A stretch of DNA of 5,148 nt from Desulfonatronospira sp. (GTDB lineage: Bacteria > Desulfobacterota > Desulfovibrionia > Desulfovibrionales > Desulfonatronovibrionaceae): positions 1 through 5,148 of the forward strand of contig PWSL01000504.1 of NCBI GenBank assembly GCA_003563255.1, read 5' to 3'. Shown piece after piece: positions 1 to 5,148 of the stretch; positions within the stretch are counted from its first letter, which is position 1; each line of letters begins with the position of its first letter. The translations under genes were made by a program, and so were the position numbers. The notes beneath the pieces were generated by a model. That model was not told the origin of the DNA and made no database searches. It saw only the letters and a list, made by a program, of their open reading frames with translations.

Positions 1-98
1 AGATCAGAGATCAGAGATCAGAGATCAGAGATCAGAGATCAGAGATCAGAGATCAGAGATCAGAGATCAGAGATCAGAGATCAGATGTCAGATGTCAT
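1..98. repeat. Heptanucleotide tandem repeat (agatcag)n, cut by window edge
   Basis: Twelve perfect head-to-tail copies of the 7-base unit agatcag fill positions 1-84. Two decayed copies follow, atgtcag (85-91) and atgtcat (92-98). The array touches the left edge, so its full length is unknown. Each unit contains one GATC, giving twelve GATC sites spaced exactly 7 bp apart. Perfect short-unit arrays of this length are prone to slipped-strand copy-number change (established knowledge); whether this one varies is inference. No gene is visible that it clearly belongs to. It lies beyond the 3' end of glcB, separated from it by about 240 bp. Confidence 0.97.
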
Positions 99-338
99 TA
101 AAATCAAAGAGTTATGTAGATTTTTGATATCTAAATTTTTCATTCTCCGACTTTTTGCAGGTGCATCATACCAGAGACAGGCACAATTATGTGTCGTTGT
201 CGGGTTAATTATCGTTTCAAATCTTCCAAAAGTCAATGTGTCAGGTGAATAGATTTTCCAGTACCCTGGAGATTTTTTCAAGATTTTCTTGTTTTTTTAT
301 GACAGGGTTTCAGGAGCAAGTTGCCAATACGGCCATCT
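99..338. other. AT-rich spacer downstream of glcB, no credible gene
   Basis: This 240-bp stretch is much more AT-rich than the genes. It contains several T and A runs and the inverted repeat at 263-308. The forward frame that enters from the heptamer array stays open until TAG at 250-252, but the segment after ATG 85 has no Shine-Dalgarno and encodes nothing I recognise. A 66-codon minus-strand reading frame (81-281) also lacks family resemblance and runs into the repeat. I treat both as chance frames. It presumably holds the 3' untranslated region of glcB and the DNA linking it to the next locus. Confidence 0.6.
263..308. repeat. Nested inverted repeat past the glcB stop
   Basis: An outer 6-bp pair, accctg (263-268) and cagggt (303-308), encloses an inner 5-bp pair, caaga (279-283) and tcttg (287-291), almost symmetrically (10 and 11 bases between the pairs). 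On the plus strand the inner hairpin is followed by seven T residues (292-298), which resembles a weak intrinsic terminator for transcripts arriving from the left. On the minus strand, the direction of glcB, neither tier is followed by a U tract. The structure lies 30 bases past the glcB stop and might protect or end its mRNA. The stems are short, so this is a low-confidence structural call. Confidence 0.3.
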
Positions 339-2510
339 TTAGTCTTTGGCCTGCCTGCGCCTGGAGTGCAGAACTGGTTCGGTATAGCCGTTGGGCTGAC
401 TGCGCCCCTCAAACACCAGATCACAGGCCGCCTGAAAGGCTGGACTGGAATCCAGGTTTCTAGTCATGGGTCTGTACAGCAGATCGCTGGAGTTCTGGCG
501 GTCCACAACCCCTGCCATGCGCTTCAGGATCTGCATAACCTCTTCTCTGGTGCACAGACCATGATGCAGCCAGTTGGCCATGTGCTGGCTGGATATACGC
601 AGGGTGGCCCTGTCTTCCATGAGTCCTGTGTCACTTATATCCGGCACAGTGGAGCAGCCTATGCCCTGCTCCACCCAGCGCACTACATAACCCAGGATGC
701 TCTGGGCGTTTATCTCCAGTTCCTGACGAATTTCTTCAAACGAAGGCATTTTGTCCTTTAAAACCGGGATGTTCAGCAGGTCGTCCAGTTTTGCCCGGCG
801 CTGTCCTTCAAATTCAGCCTGGCGGGCGTACACATCCACCTGATGATAATGCGTGGCGTGCAGGGTGGCGGCAGTGGGAGAAGGCACCCAGGCACAATTT
901 GCCCCGGCCAGGGGATGGGCAAGTTTGTTCAGGACCATCTCGCGCATCTCCGCCGGTTTGGGCCACATGCCTTTCCCGATCTGGGCCCGGCCCCGAAACC
1001 CGCAGGCCAGGCCTGTATCCACATTCCAGTCTTCGTATGCAGTTATCCAGGGTTCTTTTTTCATGTCTCCCTTGCGCACCATGGCCCCGGCCTCCATGCT
1101 GGTATGGATCTCGTCACCGGTGCGGTCCAGAAAACCTGTATTGATGAAGATAATTCTATCTCTGGCGGCCCGAATACATTCCTTGAGGTTCAGGGTGGTC
1201 CGGCGCTCCTCGTCCATTACCCCCACCTTCAGGGTATTGCGGGGCAGGCCCAGGGCATCCTCCACCCTGGAAAAAAGCTCACAGGTGAACTGCACCTCTT
1301 CCGGGCCGTGCATCTTGGGCTTGACTATGTACAGGCTGCTGCTGCGGCTATTGCGAAAGCGCCCCTGGCCCTGCAGGTCGTGCATACCGGCCAGAGCGGT
1401 AATCATGGTGTCCAGGATACCCTCGAAAATTTCGCGCCCCTGGCCGTCCAGGACCGCATCAGTGGTCATCAGGTGCCCGACGGTGCGCACCAGCATCAGA
1501 CTTCTGCCTGGCAGGCAAAAACTCTGCCCGTCAGGTGAAACGTAGCTTCTGTCGGGATGCATTTCGCGTTTGATCAACTGGTCGTTTTTATTAAAGACCG
1601 TCTCCAGTTCACCCTTAAAAAGCCCCAGAAGATTGCTGTAAACCAGGGTTTTGTCCTCGGGATCCACTGCAGCCACTGAATCCTCGCAGTCCAGGATGGT
1701 AGTCACTGCAGACTCCAGGACCACATCCTTCACCCCGGCCGGGTGCCTGCCTCCCACAGGATCGTCCGGGTCTATAAGTATCTCTATATGCAGGCCGTTA
1801 TTTTTCAGAAGAATGCACTCAAGCCTGTCCTTACCGGCATAACCGGCAAACTGCTCCGCATTGGCAAGCCCGGAAGTGCTGTTGTCCTGCTGGCGGACCA
1901 TGAGGGCTTTTCCCCGGGGGGAATCCTGCAGCTCAAAACCCACGGCCTGGCTGTAGGATCCTTCCTCCAGAGGAGCTGCCCGGTCCAGGAACCCGGCAGC
2001 GGATTTGACTACCATTTCCCCGCGCACCGGGTTGTAGTCCTGCCCTCTTTGTGCCCCCTGGATATCCGGAATGACGTCTGTGCCGTACAAAGCATCGTAC
2101 AGGCTTCCCCAGCGGGCGTTGCAGGCATTTATGGCGTAGCGGGCGTTATTGACCGGCACCACAAGCTGCGGCCCGGCAATGGAGGCAATCTCAGGGTCCA
2201 CCCCGGTGGTGGAAATGATGAAGTCTTCCCCTTCAGGCAGAAGATATCCTATATCGTAGAGAAACTTTTTGTACTCCTGGCCGGGATGTTCCAGGCCGCG
2301 CCTTTGCAGGTGCCACTGGTCTATGGAGTCCTGCAACTCCCGGCGTCTGTCCAGCAGAGCCTGGTTGCGCGGTCCCAGATCCTGGACAATCTCCTGCAGG
2401 GCCTTCCAGAACTGCAGGGAACTGATGCCTGTCCCCGGAGTAATCACGTTTTCCACCAGTTCCGACAGAGGCTCAGCCACCTGCAGTCCCGCCCATCTTA
2501 CATATTCCAT
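339..2510 (-). CDS. glcB: Malate synthase G
   Basis: It condenses glyoxylate with acetyl-CoA to give malate and CoA in the cytoplasm, as a Mg-dependent monomeric enzyme (family knowledge). At 723 residues it matches the usual isoform G length. Visible in order: an N-terminal helical region (about 1-110); the stretch at 118-148 containing [15 protein letters not shown] and [30 protein letters not shown] (265-283); the glyoxylate-site arginine R342 in [10 protein letters not shown]; Mg ligands E434 (MDEERRTT) and D462 ([19 protein letters not shown]); and a C-terminal plug with C619 and the catalytic base D633 in [15 protein letters not shown]. These positions agree with the residues known from characterised G-type enzymes. 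The ATG at 2508-2510 is preceded by AAGGAGGT five bases upstream, and a candidate promoter lies in the spacer. No glcDEF, isocitrate lyase or regulator gene is adjacent, so the glyoxylate source is not shown here. The frame is intact with no missing key residues. Confidence 0.98.
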   Translation of the reverse strand: MEYVRWAGLQVAEPLSELVENVITPGTGISSLQFWKALQEIVQDLGPRNQALLDRRRELQDSIDQWHLQRRGLEHPGQEYKKFLYDIGYLLPEGEDFIISTTGVDPEIASIAGPQLVVPVNNARYAINACNARWGSLYDALYGTDVIPDIQGAQRGQDYNPVRGEMVVKSAAGFLDRAAPLEEGSYSQAVGFELQDSPRGKALMVRQQDNSTSGLANAEQFAGYAGKDRLECILLKNNGLHIEILIDPDDPVGGRHPAGVKDVVLESAVTTILDCEDSVAAVDPEDKTLVYSNLLGLFKGELETVFNKNDQLIKREMHPDRSYVSPDGQSFCLPGRSLMLVRTVGHLMTTDAVLDGQGREIFEGILDTMITALAGMHDLQGQGRFRNSRSSSLYIVKPKMHGPEEVQFTCELFSRVEDALGLPRNTLKVGVMDEERRTTLNLKECIRAARDRIIFINTGFLDRTGDEIHTSMEAGAMVRKGDMKKEPWITAYEDWNVDTGLACGFRGRAQIGKGMWPKPAEMREMVLNKLAHPLAGANCAWVPSPTAATLHATHYHQVDVYARQAEFEGQRRAKLDDLLNIPVLKDKMPSFEEIRQELEINAQSILGYVVRWVEQGIGCSTVPDISDTGLMEDRATLRISSQHMANWLHHGLCTREEVMQILKRMAGVVDRQNSSDLLYRPMTRNLDSSPAFQAACDLVFEGRSQPNGYTEPVLHSRRRQAKD

Positions 2511-2515
2511 TCAGG

Positions 2516-2523
2516 ACCTCCTT
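2516..2523 (-). promoter_or_regulatory. Strong ribosome binding site of glcB
   Basis: The minus strand reads AAGGAGGT, an essentially full anti-Shine-Dalgarno match, five bases before the ATG at 2510. It fixes the glcB start and predicts efficient translation. A small hairpin, accgc/gcggt with a 4-base loop (2528-2541), sits just upstream and leaves the site unpaired. Confidence 0.9.
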
Positions 2524-2545
2524 TTTTACCGCAGCCGCGGTCTTT

Positions 2546-2573
2546 CTTATAATGCGTATGCTCGGCAGGCCAA
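2546..2573 (-). promoter_or_regulatory. Candidate sigma70-type promoter of glcB
   Basis: On the minus strand, TTGGCC (2568-2573, 4 of 6 to the -35 consensus) and TATAAG (2546-2551, 5 of 6 to the -10 consensus) are 16 bp apart. A start near 2539 would give a leader of about 28 bases containing the Shine-Dalgarno. A second possible pair lies upstream, TTTACA (2596-2601) and TATAAC (2575-2580), but its 15-bp spacing is short. Both are consensus matches only; transcription is inferred. Confidence 0.45.
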
Positions 2574-2628
2574 TGTTATACATGGGTCTGGATACTGTAA
2601 AGAAGCAAAAAATGAAGCAGCCAGGGAG

Positions 2629-3462
2629 TCAGGGGTAGTTGAGCTGCATGCCGCAGCCGGTGGCTCTCAGGGGCAGGTCCGCAGCCAGGGCGGTGCGGGA
2701 ATAAAAGTCAGTGCAGTGACAGGCGTGCAGGCCTGTCAGATTAAGTGTCTTGAGAAAGTCAATGGTCCCGGCCAGCTGCTCCTCATCCGGCGACTGCAGA
2801 TGCAGCCCGCCTATTATATCCACCACCCGGTCCTCTCCGGTTACCTTGCGGGCATGGTGCACGATATTGCATATCCCGGAGTGGGAGCAACCCGTGACTA
2901 TCACCAGTCCTTCAGGGGAGATGTATGCCAGGGCGGTATCATCCGGGACATAATCCGGTCTGAAGTCGTCGGTTTTCCAGCCCAGTGCTTTGCGGGATTC
3001 AAAGAAGGTAATGCGGGGGATTTCACCCAGCCAGACCAGGCCCGGGGTGATATAAACCGGCGTAGTGGAGAGTTTCAGGGGAAAATGCTGCTCAACCTTG
3101 TCCTTAGACAGCATACTGCCCTGGTCCACTCCCCGCTCGTCCATTACGCTTTCAAAGGTCCTGGGGTGGGCCAGCACCTGTGGCCTCTTGTGCGGCCGGC
3201 CTTCCAGGGCCGCCCGGGCATACATGCGCACCAGCTCTGTCATGCCCCAGGTATGGTCCAGATGTCCGTGGGACAAGGCTATTGTGTCCAGTTGCAGCAG
3301 GTCCAGGCCGGCAGTCCCTGCATTGCGCAAAAAGACATCGCTGAAACCGCAGTCCAGAAGGATTGTTCGGCCCTGTACCTGAATAAAAAGGGACAGGGCC
3401 GGTTCAGCCAGAAAGTACCGGCTAATGAAGGTGTTGTTGTCTGCCAGAACTGTCAGCTGCAT
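2629..3462 (-). CDS. MBL-fold metallohydrolase, COG1237 type
   Basis: A 277-residue cytoplasmic metallo-beta-lactamase-fold protein with no signal peptide or membrane segment. Its metal-site motifs are visible: LLDCG (35-39), SHGHLDH (64-70; H65, H67, D69, H70), GCSHSG (191-196) and GGLHL (218-222), followed by CHCTD (248-252). The opening VLADNN and this motif set fit the family often annotated as dihydropterin-ribofuranosylaminobenzene phosphate synthase-like, after archaeal relatives. That name does not establish the substrate, and most bacterial members are uncharacterised. Many relatives have HCTG where this protein has HCTD. The ATG at 3460-3462 fits the usual family N-terminus. No upstream in-frame ATG, GTG or TTG exists before the helicase stop codon, and the Shine-Dalgarno is weak. 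The gene starts 48 bp after the helicase stop in the same frame, so co-transcription is likely. The exact function is unknown. Confidence 0.93.
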   Translation of the reverse strand: MQLTVLADNNTFISRYFLAEPALSLFIQVQGRTILLDCGFSDVFLRNAGTAGLDLLQLDTIALSHGHLDHTWGMTELVRMYARAALEGRPHKRPQVLAHPRTFESVMDERGVDQGSMLSKDKVEQHFPLKLSTTPVYITPGLVWLGEIPRITFFESRKALGWKTDDFRPDYVPDDTALAYISPEGLVIVTGCSHSGICNIVHHARKVTGEDRVVDIIGGLHLQSPDEEQLAGTIDFLKTLNLTGLHACHCTDFYSRTALAADLPLRATGCGMQLNYP

Positions 3463-3510
3463 GGCTGTTGCCCGTGCCGGAGAGCTTGGCTGGTTTGTTA
3501 TTAATGCGGA

Positions 3511-4614
3511 TTAAATGCTTTTTCTCTGCAGCTTCTGGGACTGAAGCCTTTCTATGGCCCGGATAAGACCGAAGTCCTTGGGCTCCACGAAAGTCGATGC
3601 GTCACCGGAGGAATCCGCCCTGCCGGTACGCCCTATGCGGTGGGTATAGCTTTCAGCGGTATCCGGCATGTCAAAGTTGACTACATGGCCGATTCCGGCC
3701 ACGTCAATGCCCCTGGAGGCGATGTCCGTGGCCACCAGGATATTGAAGCTGCCCCTCTTGAAGTCTTTCATGACCCTTTGACGGTTGTTCTGGGACATAT
3801 TCCCCTGCAGATCCCTGGCCCTGAATCCGGCCTGGCTCAGGCGTCTGGCGATCCTGGTGGCCATGTGCTTGGTCCTGGTGAAAACCAGGGTGGCCCCGTC
3901 CTGTTTCTCCCTCAGCAGATCAATGAGCATTTCCGCCTTGGGCCTGCGCTTTACCGGGTAGAGGCACTGACTGATGCTGTCTAAGGCCCTTTCATGGTTT
4001 ACCTGCACCCGGACCGGATCCTCAAGGATCTCATCGGCCAGAGTACGGATATCAGCAGGCATGGTGGCTGAAAAAAGCATGTTCTGACGTTTAGCAGGCA
4101 ATAACTTCATGATGCTGCGGATATCCGGCATAAAGCCCATATCCAGCATACGGTCGCATTCATCCAGGACAAGGGTCTCAACCCAGGATAGATCCACTGC
4201 CCCGTCCCCCGCAATATCCAGGAGACGTCCAGGACAGGCTGCCACTATCTCTGCTCCCGAGCGCAGTTTGTGTACCTGTCCGGCCTTACTTACCCCACCG
4301 TAGACCGATACGCACCTGAGTCCGGTCTTGCGCCCCAGCGCTACAAAAAAATCATGGGTCTGTTCCGCCAGTTCACGGGTGGGTGAAAGAACCAGCACCC
4401 GGGGTCTACCGCGCTTGCCCTGCAAAAGCCTTTGCAAGGCGGGCAGCACAAAGGCAGCGGTTTTCCCGGTGCCGGTCTGGGCCAGGCCCATGATATCCCT
4501 GCCCTGCAGACCGAATGGTATGGCCTGCTCCTGGATTGCAGTAGGTTCTTTGTATCCGCAGGCCTTAATTCCGGCCTGGATCCTGGGGTCAAATTCAAAC
4601 TTTGAAAAAAACAT
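3511..4614 (-). CDS. DEAD-box ATP-dependent RNA helicase (RhlE-like, DECD variant)
   Basis: Unwinds or remodels RNA using ATP, typically in ribosome assembly, mRNA turnover or cold adaptation (family knowledge). Numbered from the chosen start (367 residues), the motifs are: Q motif GYKEPTAIQ (20-28), I AQTGTGKT (45-52), Ia PTRELAEQ (78-85), GG (106-107), Ib CPGR (127-130), II DECD (151-154), III SAT (182-184), IV LVFTRTK (243-249), V ATDIASRGIDV (295-305) and VI HRIGRTGR (325-332). The closest family resemblance is RhlE. The protein ends soon after the second RecA domain, with a short tail and none of the basic or RNA-binding extensions seen in longer relatives. Two motif changes are odd: DEAD to DECD and TPGR to CPGR. 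I chose ATG 4612-4614 because AAGGA lies eight bases upstream and the protein then begins with the family-like FFSKFEF. A GTG at 4651-4653 would add 13 unrelated residues. Confidence 0.96.
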   Translation of the reverse strand: MFFSKFEFDPRIQAGIKACGYKEPTAIQEQAIPFGLQGRDIMGLAQTGTGKTAAFVLPALQRLLQGKRGRPRVLVLSPTRELAEQTHDFFVALGRKTGLRCVSVYGGVSKAGQVHKLRSGAEIVAACPGRLLDIAGDGAVDLSWVETLVLDECDRMLDMGFMPDIRSIMKLLPAKRQNMLFSATMPADIRTLADEILEDPVRVQVNHERALDSISQCLYPVKRRPKAEMLIDLLREKQDGATLVFTRTKHMATRIARRLSQAGFRARDLQGNMSQNNRQRVMKDFKRGSFNILVATDIASRGIDVAGIGHVVNFDMPDTAESYTHRIGRTGRADSSGDASTFVEPKDFGLIRAIERLQSQKLQRKSI

Positions 4615-4622
4615 TACAATTG

Positions 4623-4627
4623 TCCTT
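4623..4627 (-). promoter_or_regulatory. Ribosome binding site deciding the helicase start
   Basis: The minus strand reads AAGGA eight bases before ATG 4614. It lies inside the alternative GTG-initiated reading frame that starts at 4653, so it supports initiation at 4614 rather than at the upstream GTG. Confidence 0.75.
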
Positions 4628-4630
4628 GGT

Positions 4631-4672
4631 AAAAAAATAATTAAAATCTGCACCGATGCACTCTTTCGGTAC
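4631..4672 (-). terminator. Hairpin plus U-rich tract in helicase leader (possible attenuator)
   Basis: On the minus strand, GTACCGA (4672-4666) can pair with TCGGTGC (4656-4650). This forms a 7-bp stem with one G-U pair and a 9-base loop. A T-rich run (positions 4648-4631, ending in seven T residues) follows shortly after, just ahead of the ribosome binding site. It resembles a weak intrinsic terminator inside the 5' leader. Leader-based autoregulation is known for some DEAD-box helicase genes; applying it here is inference. The stem is modest and the U tract is interrupted by A residues. Confidence 0.3.
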
Positions 4673-4980
4673 AGGCGCTATAAAGCTTACGGTTCAGTGG
4701 TACGGAATGCTGGATACCCGGCGGGATTCGCTTTGGGAAGAATGCAGGCACTCTCGACTTAAGACTTTTCTGGTTTTCACGTATATGTTCAGCGCTTTGC
4801 CTGTAGCATGGGGACCGGCTCTTCCGGGACTCACTAGTCTCAGATAATAAGGCGTTTTGAGCACCAAACCATGTTCAAAAGGGATTCCTCAGTGTCTTTC
4901 CCCTGCCTTCATAAAAAGCGCTAAAGAGTTATGTATACACATGTTTTGCAAAAAGCAAGTAATATTTGAATTCTTTTAAA
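4673..4980. other. Gene-free spacer upstream of the helicase
   Basis: About 300 bp in which I find no credible gene or RNA gene. The small forward frame at 4656-4847 has no ribosome binding site and no recognisable product. The helicase promoter should lie here on the minus strand, but I could not pick a convincing -35/-10 pair. A TATAGC (4677-4682) has no good -35 partner. The right part (from about 4920) becomes AT-rich and contains the perfect palindrome ttttgcaaaa (4944-4953). Confidence 0.5.
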
Positions 4981-4986
4981 ACTAAC

Positions 4987-5001
4987 GCGGGCTTTGCCCG
5001 C
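4987..5001. repeat. GC hairpin in AT-rich spacer
   Basis: A perfect inverted repeat: gcgggc (4987-4992), loop ttt, gcccgc (4996-5001). No T tract follows immediately on either strand, so it is not a typical terminator. It is the first of three GC palindromes within about 150 bp. Confidence 0.8.
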
Positions 5002-5030
5002 AACCCAGATAAGCAAAGAGTTTTTTTGCC

Positions 5031-5056
5031 CACAGATCACACAGATTGACACAGAT
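5031..5056. repeat. Three spaced CACAGAT direct repeats
   Basis: The heptamer cacagat occurs at 5031-5037, 5040-5046 and 5050-5056, at 9- and 10-base steps, close to one DNA helical turn. The minus strand reads as repeated ATCTGTG. I recall similar ATCTGTGT-type repeats in intergenic DNA of other bacteria, but I cannot verify this here. The function is unknown. Confidence 0.75.
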
Positions 5057-5079
5057 AAAAGAGATTGAAGAAGCATGTT

Positions 5080-5113
5080 TTTTCCTTGCGGGAATAAGAA
5101 CCCGCAAGGAAAA
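5080..5113. repeat. 13-bp perfect inverted repeat
   Basis: ttttccttgcggg (5080-5092) and cccgcaaggaaaa (5101-5113) are perfect complements around the 8-base loop aataagaa. The T run comes before the stem and the A run after it on both strands. That is the reverse of an intrinsic terminator, so it is better read as a palindromic repeat element, protein site or mRNA-stabilising hairpin than as a standard terminator. Confidence 0.9.
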
Positions 5114-5120
5114 GGCATCA

Positions 5121-5133
5121 GCCGCTTCGCGGC
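5121..5133. repeat. Short GC hairpin near right edge
   Basis: gccgc (5121-5125), loop ttc, gcggc (5129-5133) form a perfect 5-bp stem. It is followed on the plus strand by gaaaaaac. It lies eight bases after the 13-bp inverted repeat and seems to belong to the same palindrome cluster, which continues to or past the window edge. Confidence 0.7.
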
Positions 5134-5148
5134 GAAAAAACTTACTCC

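Noticed and set aside
1..84. CRISPR array
   Set aside because: The repeats are contiguous 7-mers with no spacers, so this is a microsatellite-type array.
81..281. 66-codon minus-strand frame downstream of glcB
   Set aside because: No family resemblance and no clear ribosome binding site, and it ends inside the heptamer repeat, where minus-strand stops are guaranteed.
843..1545. Two overlapping forward frames of about 230 codons
   Set aside because: Both are antisense shadows of the conserved core of malate synthase G.
1743..2552. 269-codon forward open frame
   Set aside because: It is wholly antisense to the N-terminal half of malate synthase G, whose conserved motifs prove the minus frame is the coding one.
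2604..2650. Terminator after the hydrolase gene
   Set aside because: A GCAGC/GCTGC pair followed by TTCATTTTTT exists on the minus strand, but the 21-base loop makes the stem too weak to call.
2269..3504. 411-codon forward open frame
   Set aside because: It lies antisense to the hydrolase and the start of glcB, has no recognisable domain or ribosome binding site, and its openness follows from the codon bias of the real genes.
4615..4653. GTG start adding 13 residues to the helicase
   Set aside because: The Shine-Dalgarno AAGGA sits inside this extension with ideal spacing to ATG 4614, and the family N-terminus begins there.
4921..5118. 65-codon minus-strand frame in the right spacer
   Set aside because: It is composed of palindromes and repeats (the 13-bp inverted repeat and the CACAGAT units) rather than protein-like sequence.

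Overview
The window carries three complete protein genes, all on the minus strand, flanked by repeat-rich non-coding DNA at both ends. The coding DNA is moderately GC-rich and the spacers are AT-rich. The repeat types (a 7-bp GATC-containing microsatellite, CACAGAT motifs, GC palindromes in an AT-rich spacer) and the codon style suggest a Gram-negative bacterium, perhaps a sulfur-cycle deltaproteobacterium (Desulfobacterota). That placement is a recollection-based guess; no marker gene here fixes the taxon.

Layout from left to right. Positions 1-98 are a heptanucleotide tandem array that runs off the left edge. Positions 99-338 are AT-rich spacer with a nested inverted repeat just past the end of glcB. 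Positions 339-2510 encode malate synthase G, which joins glyoxylate and acetyl-CoA to make malate. It has a near-ideal Shine-Dalgarno and a plausible sigma70-type promoter of its own. Positions 2629-3462 encode a metallo-beta-lactamase-fold hydrolase of the COG1237 type. Positions 3511-4614 encode a short RhlE-like DEAD-box RNA helicase whose motif II reads DECD instead of DEAD. Positions 4615-5148 contain no credible gene. They hold the helicase leader, an undistinguished spacer, and a palindrome-rich block at the right end.

Transcription runs right to left. The helicase and hydrolase are 48 bp apart with no terminator between them, so they are probably co-transcribed. glcB follows after 118 bp and probably has its own promoter, although read-through is possible because no convincing terminator separates it from the hydrolase. 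No shared pathway is evident among the three: central carbon metabolism, an unassigned metal-dependent hydrolase and RNA remodelling.

I do not see a new multi-gene system. The items most worth a second look are the slippage-prone heptamer array, which reads as the same heptapeptide in all three forward frames; the DECD/CPGR substitutions in the helicase; and the palindrome cluster at the right end.
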